DNA of 64,000 bases, taken from positions 124,001 through 188,000 of the forward strand of contig NZ_FCOB02000013.1 in assembly GCF_001545075.1 (NCBI RefSeq), read 5' to 3'. The translations under genes were made by a program, and so were the position numbers. The stretch comes from Caballeronia ptereochthonis (lineage in GTDB: Bacteria > Pseudomonadota > Gammaproteobacteria > Burkholderiales > Burkholderiaceae). The notes beneath the pieces were generated by a model, which saw nothing but the letters and a program-made list of their open reading frames with translations, was not told the origin of the DNA and did not search any database. Below, piece by piece: positions 1 to 10,645 of this stretch (positions are counted from its first letter, which is position 1; each line of letters opens with the position of its first letter).

Positions 1-681
1 ATGGCTCGTGCGGATCTCGTCGATCTGACTGAGCGTGCCCGACAGATGCTTGCGCAGCGCCGCCTCCGCGGCATCGGCGTCGCCTTTCTCGATGGCATCG
101 ACGATCTCGGTGTGATCGCGCACCACGGCCATTGTCTTGCCTTCCACCGGAAGATGCAGACGGCGCAGCCGGTCGATGTGCCCGCTCAGCCGGCGCACCA
201 GATCCCATAGCTGCGGCACGCCCGCGGCTTCGTACATCTGCCGGTGAAAAGCGTGGTCGAGCAGCGCGAACTGCTCGACGTCCTTCGGATCGAGCAGCTC
301 CATCTGCTCGGCGATGGTGGCGCGCAACCGCGCGATGAGCGCGGCGCTGTGCCGCTGCGCCAGCGTGCGCACGACTTCCAGTTCGATCGAGCGGCGCAGG
401 AAGTGCGCCTGAAGCGCCGAGGCCACGCTGATCTGGCTGACGACCGTGGCGTGCTGCGGAAAGATGTCGACGAGTCCTTCCTCCCCGAGCTTCATCAGCG
501 CGTCGCGCACCGGCGTCTGACTGAGACCGTAGCGGGTCGCGAGCTCGGTGCGCGACAGCACCGTGCCGGGCGCCAGTTCGAGCGACAGGATCATCTCGCG
601 CAGCCTCTCGAAGACTTGCGGCGCGGCGTGGCGGGACCGGTCGAGGCGATGGACCGCGCGAGGGGAATCGACGTTTTTCAT
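1..681 (-). CDS. GntR-family (FCD-type) transcriptional regulator, C-terminus cut by window edge
   Basis: DNA-binding regulator, probably a ligand-responsive repressor of the divergent dehydratase and transporter genes. Reading from the ATG at 681 gives MKNVDSPRAVHRLD, an N-terminal winged helix with a typical GntR recognition segment (LSRTELATRYGLSQTPVRDAL, residues about 40-60), then an all-helical FCD effector domain containing DHAFHRQMYEAAG, whose Asp and His are usual metal-ligand positions. 227 codons are present and the frame is open to the left edge, so only the last few residues should be missing. It faces away from the sugar-acid genes across a 180-bp intergenic region that contains a perfect 16-bp palindrome, the expected position for its operator. 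The family call is firm; the effector is unknown. Confidence 0.9.
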   Translation of the reverse strand, partial: MKNVDSPRAVHRLDRSRHAAPQVFERLREMILSLELAPGTVLSRTELATRYGLSQTPVRDALMKLGEEGLVDIFPQHATVVSQISVASALQAHFLRRSIELEVVRTLAQRHSAALIARLRATIAEQMELLDPKDVEQFALLDHAFHRQMYEAAGVPQLWDLVRRLSGHIDRLRRLHLPVEGKTMAVVRDHTEIVDAIEKGDADAAEAALRKHLSGTLSQIDEIRTSH

Positions 682-796
682 GTGAGGCGGAAGCGATAAG
701 GCGGCGATGACTGAAACATTAATACTATAGCCCGTCGGAATGCCGGAGCCGCCGCGCATCGCGCCGGTGCTGACGCTAGTGGATTCCCTACTGACA

Positions 797-812
797 CACT
801 AATATATTAGTG
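797..812. promoter_or_regulatory. Perfect 16-bp palindrome, probable GntR operator
   Basis: CACTAATATATTAGTG is identical to its reverse complement. It is an AT-rich island in GC-rich DNA, lies 50 bp upstream of the dehydratase start, and sits between it and the divergent GntR gene. A looser AT-rich relative (ACATTAATACTATAG) lies nearer the GntR start at about 716-730. Operator function is inferred from position and symmetry. Confidence 0.6.
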
Positions 813-861
813 CTTTACCATTCGTCCATCCTCGCTACTACCCATTCGCAGGAACATCGAC

Positions 862-2136
862 ATGACCCGCCAGATCTCCATCTCCCAGGTGCGCATCACC
901 CCCATCGCCTTTCGCGACGGTCCGCTTCTCAACGCCGCGGGCATCCACGAGCCGTGGGCACTGCGCGCCATCGTCGAAGTGGAGACGAGCGACGGGCGCG
1001 TCGGCATCTCCGAGACTTACGGCGACGAACCCATGCTGCGCGTGCTGGCGCAGGCCAGGGATCTCGTCATCGGTCTTTCGCCGTTCGACCTGAACCGGAT
1101 GGAGGAGCGCGTGCGCGCCACGATCAGGGCGACGCCCGGCGCGGTCGAATTCGAGCTCGCGCCCGGCTCGCACACGGCGAAGAACGCGGCGAAGGCCATC
1201 AGCACCTTCGAAGTGGCGATGCTCGATCTGCAAGGGCAGATCGTCGGCGCGCCGATCGTCGATCTGCTCGGCGGCAAGGTCCGCGACGCCGTGCCGTACA
1301 GCGCCTATCTGTTCTTCAAGTACGCGGAGCATGTCGACAAGCCCTATGCGCCGGATGCATGGGGCGAGGGCATCAGCCCGGAGCAGATCGTGGCTCAGGC
1401 GCGCCGCATGATCGGCCTGTACGGCTTTCAGAGCATCAAGCTGAAGGGCGGCGTGTTCGAGCCGGCGCATGAAATCGCGTGCATGAAGGCGCTGGCGAAG
1501 GCGTTCCCCGGCGTGCCGCTGCGCCTCGATCCGAACGCGAACTGGACGCTCGAAACGAGCATCGAGGCCGCGCCCAAACTCGACGAGATCCTCGAGTATT
1601 ACGAAGACCCGTGTCCGGGCCTCGAAGGGATGGCCGAACTGCAGAAGCATACGAAGCTGCCGCTCGCGACCAACATGGTCATCACGACCATGGACGATTT
1701 CCGCCGCGGCTGCGAGATGGGCTCGGTCAAGGTGCTGCTCTCGGACCACCACTACTGGGGCGGCCTGCGCGCGACGCAGACGCTCGCGCGCATGTGCAGG
1801 CTGTGGGACCTGGGCATGTCGATGCATTCGAACTCGCACCTGGGCATCAGCCTGATGGCGATGACGCACGTCGCGGCGAGCATCCCCAATCTCACTTACG
1901 CCTGCGACACGCATTACCCGTGGCAGGAAGAGGAGGTCGTGAAGGGCGGCCGCGTCGTGTTCGACAACGGCGCGGTGCGCGTGCCGACGACGCCGGGTCT
2001 CGGCGTCGAGCTCGATCGCGAGAAGCTTGCGGAGCTGCACCAGCAATATCTGTCGTGCGGCGTGCGCAATCGCGACGACCTCTCGCAGATGCGCAAGTAT
2101 CAGCCGGATTTCAGCGGCAGGAATCCGCGCTTCTGA
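862..2136 (+). CDS. Glucarate dehydratase-like enolase-superfamily enzyme
   Basis: Probable cytoplasmic acid-sugar dehydratase acting by Mg-assisted proton abstraction. At 424 aa it is close to the usual GudD length. The KxK motif (K193, K195, in SIKLKGG), metal ligands D223 (LDPNA), E248 (YEDPC) and N271 (ATNM), D295, and H322 in MHSNSH all match the positions seen in E. coli GudD, so the active site looks complete. The C-terminal TPGLGVELD segment is also GudD-like. It is followed 52 bp downstream by an ACS-type MFS transporter and is divergent from a GntR regulator, a normal catabolic arrangement. No ketodeoxyglucarate aldolase lies beside it, so the exact sugar acid is not certain and a related dehydratase specificity is possible. 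Confidence 0.8.
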   Translation: MTRQISISQVRITPIAFRDGPLLNAAGIHEPWALRAIVEVETSDGRVGISETYGDEPMLRVLAQARDLVIGLSPFDLNRMEERVRATIRATPGAVEFELAPGSHTAKNAAKAISTFEVAMLDLQGQIVGAPIVDLLGGKVRDAVPYSAYLFFKYAEHVDKPYAPDAWGEGISPEQIVAQARRMIGLYGFQSIKLKGGVFEPAHEIACMKALAKAFPGVPLRLDPNANWTLETSIEAAPKLDEILEYYEDPCPGLEGMAELQKHTKLPLATNMVITTMDDFRRGCEMGSVKVLLSDHHYWGGLRATQTLARMCRLWDLGMSMHSNSHLGISLMAMTHVAASIPNLTYACDTHYPWQEEEVVKGGRVVFDNGAVRVPTTPGLGVELDREKLAELHQQYLSCGVRNRDDLSQMRKYQPDFSGRNPRF

Positions 2137-2188
2137 TCCGCACAGACGTCGAAGACGCGTTCGCAGCGCCCATCCAGGAGACAACTTC

Positions 2189-3505
2189 ATGAGCAGTTCC
2201 AGCGCGCTGTCGAGCGCCGTTCGCAAGATCAAGTGGCACGTGCTGCCGCTTTTCGTCGTGATGTTCATCGTCAACTACATCGACCGGGTGAACATCGGAT
2301 TCGTGCGTCAGCATCTGAGCGCGGATCTCGGCATCGGCGCGGCGGCTTACGGGCTCGGCGCGGGCTTGTTCTTCGTGAGCTACGCGGTGTTCGAAGTGCC
2401 GTCGAACATGCTGATGCAGCGCTTCGGCGCGAAGGCGTGGCTCACGCGCATCATGGTCACGTGGGGGCTGGCCGCCGTCGGCATGGCGTTCGTGCAGGGC
2501 GAGACCTCGTTCTATGCGATGCGCCTCCTGCTCGGCGCGGCCGAGGCGGGATTCTTCCCCGGCGTCGTCTTCTACTTCACGCAGTGGCTGCCGCGCGGCG
2601 AACGCGGCAAGGCGATGGCGGTCTTCCTCAGCGGCTCGGCGCTCGCGTCCGTGTTCTCCGGGCCGATCTCGGGCGGGCTGTTGCTGATCGAAGGCGCGGG
2701 CCTGCATGGCTGGCAGTGGATGTTCATCATCGAGGGCATGGCGTCGGTGGTGCTGGCGGGCTTCGTGTGGTTCTGGCTCGATTCGAAGCCGCGCGACGCG
2801 AAATGGCTTACGCGCGAGCAGCAGGACGCGCTCGTCGCCGAGATCGAGGCGGAACAGCGTCAGCGCGATGCGGCGCACACCGTGAAGCCGTCCGCGTGGA
2901 GTCTGCTGCGCGATCCGCTGATCGTGATCTTCTGCCTGATCTACTTCTCGGTGTCGCTCACCATCTACGGCGCGACGTTCTGGCTGCCGAGCATCATCCG
3001 CAAGATGGGGCATCTGAACGACTTCCAGGTCGGGCTGTTCAACTCGATTCCCTGGCTGATCTCCATCGTCGCGATGTACCTGTTCGCCGCGCTCGCCGCG
3101 CGCTTCAAGTTCCAGCAGGCGTGGGTCGCGTGCGTGCTGCTGATCGCGGCGGTCGGCATGTACGCCGCCGGTCTGGGCAGCCCGGTGTTCTCGTTCATCG
3201 CCATCTGCTTCGCGGCGATCGGGTTCAAGGCCGCCTCGTCGCTCTTCTGGCCGATCCCGCAGGGCTATCTCGATGCGCGCATCGCGGCGCCGGTGCTCGC
3301 GCTGATCAATTCGATCGGCAATCTCGGCGGCTTTGTCGCGCCCGCGGCCTTCGGCTTCCTCGAGCAGAAGACAGGCTCGATCCAGGGCGGCCTCACGGGG
3401 CTTGCGCTGATGTCGGTGGTGGCCGCCGCGATCGTCTTCTTCGCGCGCATGACGCCTCGGGCAGGGCGCTCCGCGCTCGAACTTCAACCGGGCGCGCCGA
3501 AATAG
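2189..3505 (+). CDS. MFS transporter, anion:cation symporter (ACS) family
   Basis: Inner-membrane proton-coupled importer of organic acids with about 12 membrane segments and 438 aa. The N-terminal signature NYIDRVNIGF and the following GLGAGLFFVSYAVFEVPSNM block are characteristic of the phthalate/glucarate/tartrate permease group. The start at MSSSSALSS is preceded by a CAGGAG ribosome-binding site; an upstream in-frame extension reads through the end of the dehydratase gene and is rejected. Placement directly after the glucarate dehydratase-like gene suggests uptake of the same sugar acid. Confidence 0.85.
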   Translation: MSSSSALSSAVRKIKWHVLPLFVVMFIVNYIDRVNIGFVRQHLSADLGIGAAAYGLGAGLFFVSYAVFEVPSNMLMQRFGAKAWLTRIMVTWGLAAVGMAFVQGETSFYAMRLLLGAAEAGFFPGVVFYFTQWLPRGERGKAMAVFLSGSALASVFSGPISGGLLLIEGAGLHGWQWMFIIEGMASVVLAGFVWFWLDSKPRDAKWLTREQQDALVAEIEAEQRQRDAAHTVKPSAWSLLRDPLIVIFCLIYFSVSLTIYGATFWLPSIIRKMGHLNDFQVGLFNSIPWLISIVAMYLFAALAARFKFQQAWVACVLLIAAVGMYAAGLGSPVFSFIAICFAAIGFKAASSLFWPIPQGYLDARIAAPVLALINSIGNLGGFVAPAAFGFLEQKTGSIQGGLTGLALMSVVAAAIVFFARMTPRAGRSALELQPGAPK

Positions 3506-3623
3506 GACGTGAAAGCAGCCCTGATTAGCTAAGGCCAAAGCCTTCGTTGGACGGGCGCGGCGCGCGTATTAGCATGAATCGCATCGGGCGATGTTGCCCG
3601 CACGCATTTCTCCGGAAATCCTC

Positions 3624-3851
3624 ATGCGATACAAGGGATACGACGTCGCGCCTTCCGCGCACGCAATGCCAAGCGGCCTGTATGCCGCGAACCTCACCAT
3701 CGAAAGCGGCGCCTCGCCGCGCGGCGCATCGTTCACGTTCGACGCGCTCGACTATTTCTTCGAAGCCGATCACGCCATTGCGTATGCCGCGCGCTGGGCG
3801 CGGCTGTGGATCGATCAGCGCGGCAAGCGGGCAGGGCGACGGCGCGAGTGA
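3624..3851 (+). CDS. Small conserved-looking hypothetical protein
   Basis: 75-residue protein (MRYKGYDVAPSAHAMPSG...) with a mixed alpha/beta look and an Arg/Lys-rich tail. There is no signal peptide or membrane segment. The ATG at 3624 has a GGAAA ribosome-binding site; an in-frame ATG 33 bp upstream is possible. It stands alone between the sugar-acid genes and the first ABC importer. I recognise the style of small Burkholderia proteins but no function. Confidence 0.5.
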   Translation: MRYKGYDVAPSAHAMPSGLYAANLTIESGASPRGASFTFDALDYFFEADHAIAYAARWARLWIDQRGKRAGRRRE

Positions 3852-4061
3852 CGTCGCCCTGACGACGTCAGCAATCCGACCATCCCGCGCGCCCATCCCC
3901 GCCACATAAATCCCTCCCTTCATAAGCTCTTTCGAAACGCAATGCTTTGCATATGCGTATCGATTGGTTCTCTTGCGTGCGACACCGTTTTATCGTGAGC
4001 GACGCGGCAGCATGACGCCGCACCTCTCATTCGAACGACACCACACAAGGAACGGCATCAC

Positions 4062-5666
4062 ATGGCAGGCTTCAGTCGGCGGGAATTTCTGGTTTCATCG
4101 AGCGCGGCAATCGCGTCGGCAAGCCTGTCCTCATTGGCGTTCGCTCAGGACGAGGCCGCGGCGCCGAAGCGCGGCGGCACGCTCAACATGCTGATCAATC
4201 CCGAACCGCCGGATCTCGTCTCCATTTTCCAGACGACCGGACCGGCGCTCGTCGCCAGCTCGAAGGTGCTGGAAGGCCTGCTCGCCTATGACTTCGACCT
4301 GAAGCCGAAGCCGCAGCTCGCGACCGCGTGGAACGTGAGCCCGGACGGCCTCAAGTACACGTTCACGCTGCGTCAGAACGTCAAATGGCACGACGGCCAG
4401 CCGTTCACGTCGGCGGATGTCGCGTTCTCGATCGATCTGCTGAAATCGATTCACCCGCGCGGACGCAGCACGTTCGCCAACGTGGTGCGCGTGTCGACGC
4501 CGGATGCGCGCACCGCCGTCATCGAGCTGTCGAAGCCCGCGCCGTATCTGCTGAAGGCGCTGTCGGCGGGCGAATCGCCGATCGTGCCGAAGCATCTCCA
4601 TGCGACGGGCGACCCGCTCGCGAACCCGCACAACAATGCGCCGATCGGCACCGGCCCGTTCCGCTTCAAGTCGTGGACGCGCGGCGCGAGCATCGTCTAC
4701 GAGCGCAACCCGGACTACTGGGACGCGGGCAAGCCGTATATCGACTCGCTCGTCTTCAAGGTCATTCCCGATGCGGCCGCGCGTTCCGCCGCGTTCGAAA
4801 CCGGCGCGCTCGATCTCGGCGGCGAGAACCCGGTGCCGCTTTCCGACTTGCCGCGTCTCACGCAATTGCCGCAACTCGCGGTGGAAACGCGCGGCTACCG
4901 CTTTCTCGAGCCGCTCTCGGAGATCGACTTCAATCTCGATCATCCGATCCTGAAGGACGTGCGCGTTCGCCAGGCGATCGCGCACGCGATCAATCCGCAA
5001 GTCGTGCAGCGCACGATCGCCTATGGCTATGCCGATCTTTCGCCGACGCCGATCACACCCGCGTCGCCGTATCACGATGCAAAGCTCGCGCCGTATGCGT
5101 TCGATGCCGCCAGCGCCGAAAAGCTGCTCGACGCCGCCGGCTATCCGCGCAAGAACGGCGGCCCGCGCTTTCAGCTGACGCACGATTTTCTGCCCTACGG
5201 CGACATGTACCGGCGCCAGGCGGACTACGTGAAGTCTGCGCTGGCGCGCGTGGGCATCGACGTCACCGTGCGCTCGCAGGATCTGCCGTCGTTCCTGAAG
5301 CGTGTCTACGCGGACCGGCAGTTCGACTTCACGAGCATCGGCGTGAATACGCTCTTCGATCCGAGCGTGGGCGTGCAGCGGCTTTACTGGTCGAAGAACA
5401 TTCGTCCCGGCGTGCCGTTTTCCAACGCGCCGCATTACAGCAACGCGGAGGTCGACACGCTGCTCGAATCCGCGTCGATCGAAACCGACGAGACGAAGCG
5501 CGTCGCGCTGTATCGGCAGTTCCAGCAAATCGTCTATCGCGACCTGCCGATCCTGAATCTCGTCGCGCCGCGCATGGTCACGCTCGCGAACCGCCGCGTG
5601 CGCAACCATACGGTGTCGGCGCAAGGGCTCGAGGGCAATCTCGCCGACGTCTGGCTCGCCGCCTGA
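4062..5666 (+). CDS. Peptide-family (family 5) ABC transporter substrate-binding protein, Tat-exported
   Basis: Periplasmic receptor for a DppA/GsiB-type importer, 534 aa. The N-terminus carries a twin-arginine motif (SRREFL, residues 5-10), a hydrophobic stretch and an AFAQ cleavage site. The mature part has the family-5 signatures: a WxxSPDG-like segment with YTFTLR, WHDGQPFTSADVAFS, and GTGPFRF. It opens a five-gene run with two permeases, a fused double ATPase and a flavin monooxygenase. That setting suggests the ligand is an organosulfur compound rather than a generic peptide, which is inference. Confidence 0.88.
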   Translation: MAGFSRREFLVSSSAAIASASLSSLAFAQDEAAAPKRGGTLNMLINPEPPDLVSIFQTTGPALVASSKVLEGLLAYDFDLKPKPQLATAWNVSPDGLKYTFTLRQNVKWHDGQPFTSADVAFSIDLLKSIHPRGRSTFANVVRVSTPDARTAVIELSKPAPYLLKALSAGESPIVPKHLHATGDPLANPHNNAPIGTGPFRFKSWTRGASIVYERNPDYWDAGKPYIDSLVFKVIPDAAARSAAFETGALDLGGENPVPLSDLPRLTQLPQLAVETRGYRFLEPLSEIDFNLDHPILKDVRVRQAIAHAINPQVVQRTIAYGYADLSPTPITPASPYHDAKLAPYAFDAASAEKLLDAAGYPRKNGGPRFQLTHDFLPYGDMYRRQADYVKSALARVGIDVTVRSQDLPSFLKRVYADRQFDFTSIGVNTLFDPSVGVQRLYWSKNIRPGVPFSNAPHYSNAEVDTLLESASIETDETKRVALYRQFQQIVYRDLPILNLVAPRMVTLANRRVRNHTVSAQGLEGNLADVWLAA

Positions 5667-5677
5667 GGACCCACGCG

Positions 5678-6658
5678 ATGAACCGACGCACGCGCCTTGC
5701 CGCGATCGCTCGACGCACTGCATGGCAAGCGGTGCCGACGATGCTCGCGATCGTGATCGTCAACTTCTTCCTGCTGAAGCTGATGCCCGGCGACGCCGCC
5801 GACGTGCTCGCGGGCGAGGCGGGCTCCGCCACGGCGGAGACCCTGCAAACCATGCGCGCGAAGTTCGGCCTCGATCAGACGGTGCTGCATCAGCTCGGGG
5901 CTTATCTCTCGCATCTCGCGCATGGAAGCCTCGGCTACTCGCCGCGCTATGACGCGCCGGTGATGCAGCTGATCCTCTCGCGCCTGCCCAACACGCTGAT
6001 CCTGATGGGCACGGCGCTCGCGCTCGCCATCGTCGCGGGGATCGTGCTGGGCGCCGTCATGGCGCACTGGGCGGGCAAATGGCCGGACCGCGTGCTCTCC
6101 ATCGTCGCACTGCTGCTGTACTCGACGCCGGGTTTCTGGATCGGCCTGCTCGCCATCGTGCTGTTCTCGGTGCATCTCGGCTGGCTGCCGAGCGGCGGCG
6201 ACGTGACGGTCGGTGCGAACCTGCACGGCTTCGCTTGTCTCGCCGATGTCGCAAAGCACGTGCTGCTGCCAGCCTCGACGCTTGCAACGTTCTTCGTCGC
6301 GATCTACGCGCGTCTCACGCGGGCCGCGATGCTCGAAGTCGCGCGGCAGGACTTCGTGCGCACGGCTCACGCGAAGGGACTGCATCCGCTGCGCGTGACG
6401 GTCCGCCACGTTCTGCGCAATGCGCTGATGCCGCTCACGACGATGGTCGGCATCCACTTCGGCACGCTCCTCGGCGGCGCGGCGGTGACGGAAACCGTCT
6501 TCAGCTGGCCGGGTCTCGGACGGCTGGCGCTCGATTCCGTCATGGCGCGCGACTTCAGCGTGCTGCTCGGCGTGCTGCTGCTTTCGTCGCTGCTCGTGAT
6601 CGTCGCCAACGTGGTGGTCGATCTGCTTCAGGCGTGGCTCGACCCGCGCATCGCCTAA
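5678..6658 (+). CDS. ABC transporter permease, DppB type
   Basis: Inner-membrane subunit of the first importer, 326 aa with about six transmembrane helices. The coupling-helix region (ARQDFVRTAHAKGLHPLRV) followed by HVLRNALMPLTT is the EAA loop of DppB/GsiC proteins, and the segment FGTLLGGAAVTETVFSWPGLGRLA is family-typical. It begins 11 bp after the binding protein stop and is surely co-transcribed. Confidence 0.9.
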   Translation: MNRRTRLAAIARRTAWQAVPTMLAIVIVNFFLLKLMPGDAADVLAGEAGSATAETLQTMRAKFGLDQTVLHQLGAYLSHLAHGSLGYSPRYDAPVMQLILSRLPNTLILMGTALALAIVAGIVLGAVMAHWAGKWPDRVLSIVALLLYSTPGFWIGLLAIVLFSVHLGWLPSGGDVTVGANLHGFACLADVAKHVLLPASTLATFFVAIYARLTRAAMLEVARQDFVRTAHAKGLHPLRVTVRHVLRNALMPLTTMVGIHFGTLLGGAAVTETVFSWPGLGRLALDSVMARDFSVLLGVLLLSSLLVIVANVVVDLLQAWLDPRIA

Positions 6659-6677
6659 CTCTTCAATCCGATAACGC

Positions 6678-7628
6678 ATGGCTTCCGACTCACCCGATCT
6701 CGTTGCACCGGCTTCGTCCGCATGGCGACGCCAGCTCGCGGGCGCGCTCTTCGGCTCGCGCCGCTCGCAGGCATTGCCGTCCGCGGGCGCGTCGCGCGGC
6801 GCCTGGCGCGCGCTGTTGCGCAATCCGTCCGCGCTCGCGGGAATCGTGCTGCTCGCCGCGTTCATCGCGCTCGCGCTCGGCGCTCCGCGTCTCTTTCCCG
6901 GCGATCCGCTCGACATGGTCGCCGCGCCCTTCGAATGGCCGGGCGCCGATCCGCTCTACCGCCTCGGCACCGACTCGCTCGGCCGCGACGTCGCCGCCGG
7001 CGTGGCGCACGGCGCGCGCGTGTCGCTTTTGATCGGCGCGTCGTCGGCGGCGATCGGGCTCGTGATCGGCACGCTCGTCGGCGCGCTCGGCGGCTTCTTC
7101 GGCGGCTTGCTCGACGACCTGCTCGTGCGCATCACCGAGCTCTTTCAAACGGTGCCGTCGTTTCTTCTCGTGATCGTGATCGTCGCGATCGGGCGTCCGA
7201 GCGTGACGATCATCGCGCTCGCCATCGGCATCGCATCGTGGCCGACCGTCGCGCGCATCGTGCGCGCCGAGTTTCGCACCTTGCGCCGGAGCGATTTCGT
7301 GCTCGCCGCGCGCAGCCAGGGCTTCGGCAACGCGCGCATCATCTTCGGCGAGATCCTGCCGAACGCGCTGCCGCCGGTGATCGTCACCGCTTCCGTGATG
7401 GTGGCGAGCGCGATCCTGATCGAATCGTCGCTCTCGTTTCTCGGCATGGGCGACCCCAACGTGGTCACGTGGGGCGGCATGATCGGCGCGGGCCGCGACT
7501 CGTTGCGCACGGCGTGGTATCTCACCGCGGTTCCCGGCGCCGCGATCGTGCTTGCCGTCCTCGCCCTGAACCTGCTCGGCGACGGTCTCAACGACGCGCT
7601 GAACCCGCGCATGCGGCAGCTTTCCTGA
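6678..7628 (+). CDS. ABC transporter permease, DppC type
   Basis: Second membrane subunit of the same importer, 316 aa. It has the cytoplasmic N-terminal extension usual in DppC/GsiD, the GTDSLGRDVAAGVAHGAR motif, an EAA loop (ARSQGFGNARIIFGEILPNALPP) and the SSLSFLGMG block before the last helix. It follows the DppB-type gene by 19 bp. Confidence 0.9.
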   Translation: MASDSPDLVAPASSAWRRQLAGALFGSRRSQALPSAGASRGAWRALLRNPSALAGIVLLAAFIALALGAPRLFPGDPLDMVAAPFEWPGADPLYRLGTDSLGRDVAAGVAHGARVSLLIGASSAAIGLVIGTLVGALGGFFGGLLDDLLVRITELFQTVPSFLLVIVIVAIGRPSVTIIALAIGIASWPTVARIVRAEFRTLRRSDFVLAARSQGFGNARIIFGEILPNALPPVIVTASVMVASAILIESSLSFLGMGDPNVVTWGGMIGAGRDSLRTAWYLTAVPGAAIVLAVLALNLLGDGLNDALNPRMRQLS

Positions 7629-7640
7629 TCGAGGTGCTTC

Positions 7641-9338
<1,698 letters not shown>

Positions 9339-9375
9339 CGCTTGCCGCGTGCAACTCAATCAACAGGGAATAACG

Positions 9376-10599
9376 ATGTCACAACAAGCTCAATCCCGCG
9401 CCGGCGTGCGCGAAGAACTCGACGCCGCGCTCGCCGCCTTGCCCGCTCTCGCGCGGGCTATCGGCGAGGACGCCGCCGCGCGTGAAGCGCGCCGCGAGCT
9501 GCCGTTCGAAGGTTTCACGCTCTTTCGCCGGTCGGGTCTAGGCAAGCTGCGCCTGCCGGTCGAGTGGGGCGGCCTCGGCGGATCGCTCGAAGACGTCTTT
9601 CATGTGATTTCCACGCTCGCCGCGCACGAAAGCAACGTCGCGCATGCGCTGCGTATCCACTTCGATCTGACCGAGGCGCTGCTGCTCTCGCCGCGCACGC
9701 CGTTCAACGAACTGCAGATCCGGCGCGTGGCGGACGGCGCGATCTTCGGCGGCGCATCGACGGAAGCGGGCACGTCGCGTCCCGGCGAAATCACGACGCA
9801 ACTGCGGCGCGAAGGCGATCACTACCGTCTGACCGGCCGCAAGTACTATTCGACGGGCACCGCTTTCTCCGATTACGCGCGACTCAACGTGCAGGACGAA
9901 AACGGCGAGCCGGTCAGCGCGATCGTGCCGGTGAAGCGCGAAGGCTTCGGCGTGATCGACGACTGGGACGGCATGGGCCAGCGCATGACGGCGAGCGGCA
10001 GCCTCGAGTTCGACGATCTGCTGGTGCATGCGGACGAGATCACGCCGCGCGTGCAGACGACGCTCGTCGGCCGGCACGGCGGCGCGTTGCGCCAGTTGCA
10101 TCTGGTCGCGGTGGCGGCGGGCATCGTGCGCAATGTCGTCGCCGATGCGAAGCGTTACGTGCTGCGTCATGGACGTCCCGTGCTGCACAGCCCGGCGCCG
10201 AGCGCGCGCGAGGACGCGTTCATCCAGCAGGTCGTCGGCGAGCTGACGGCGCACAGCCACGCGATCGACGCGCTCATCGGCGACAACGCGCGCGAGCTCG
10301 AGCGCTCCGCGCGCGCAATCCGCAACGGCGCCGCCGATGCCGACGCGCTCGTGCTCGAAGGCGCGCTCGCCACGGCGCGCACGCAACTCGTCGTGAGCAA
10401 GCTCGCGCTTTATGCGGCCGAACGCATGTTCGAAGCGGGCGGCGCCTCGGCGACCTCGCGCGCGCACAACTTCGATCGGCACTGGCGCAATCTGCGCACG
10501 ATCTTCAGCCACAACCCGCTGCTTCACAAGTCGCGCGTGCTCGGCGATTACGAACTGAACGGCGTGACCACGCACCTCACGGAAGGCCGGGTGTTCTGA
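9376..10599 (+). CDS. Acyl-CoA dehydrogenase-fold flavin monooxygenase (DszC/SfnB-like)
   Basis: 407-aa protein of the acyl-CoA dehydrogenase fold, best read as a reduced-flavin-dependent sulfur- or carbon-oxidising monooxygenase. Visible features are LRLPVEWGGLGG, GGASTEAGTSRPGEI, the beta-domain LTGRKYYSTGTAF and a C-terminal HWRNLRTIFSHNPLLHKSR with GDYELNG, the pattern seen in DszC/SfnB proteins rather than true dehydrogenases. The ATG at 9376 has a CAGGGAA ribosome-binding site. It sits between an ABC importer and an LLM monooxygenase, and an FMN reductase gene lies in the same block. The substrate is unknown. Confidence 0.8.
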   Translation: MSQQAQSRAGVREELDAALAALPALARAIGEDAAAREARRELPFEGFTLFRRSGLGKLRLPVEWGGLGGSLEDVFHVISTLAAHESNVAHALRIHFDLTEALLLSPRTPFNELQIRRVADGAIFGGASTEAGTSRPGEITTQLRREGDHYRLTGRKYYSTGTAFSDYARLNVQDENGEPVSAIVPVKREGFGVIDDWDGMGQRMTASGSLEFDDLLVHADEITPRVQTTLVGRHGGALRQLHLVAVAAGIVRNVVADAKRYVLRHGRPVLHSPAPSAREDAFIQQVVGELTAHSHAIDALIGDNARELERSARAIRNGAADADALVLEGALATARTQLVVSKLALYAAERMFEAGGASATSRAHNFDRHWRNLRTIFSHNPLLHKSRVLGDYELNGVTTHLTEGRVF

Positions 10600-10645
10600 T
10601 GGTTCCGCTTTATCGAAAGTCGATTCTTCTCCGGAGTTTCCTGTC

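Noticed and set aside
838-2274. Long Arg/His-rich open frame on the minus strand opposite the dehydratase
   Set aside because: High-GC antisense shadow of a well-supported gene. The same reason excludes the long antisense frames opposite the ABC, MFS, SBP and acyl-CoA dehydrogenase genes.
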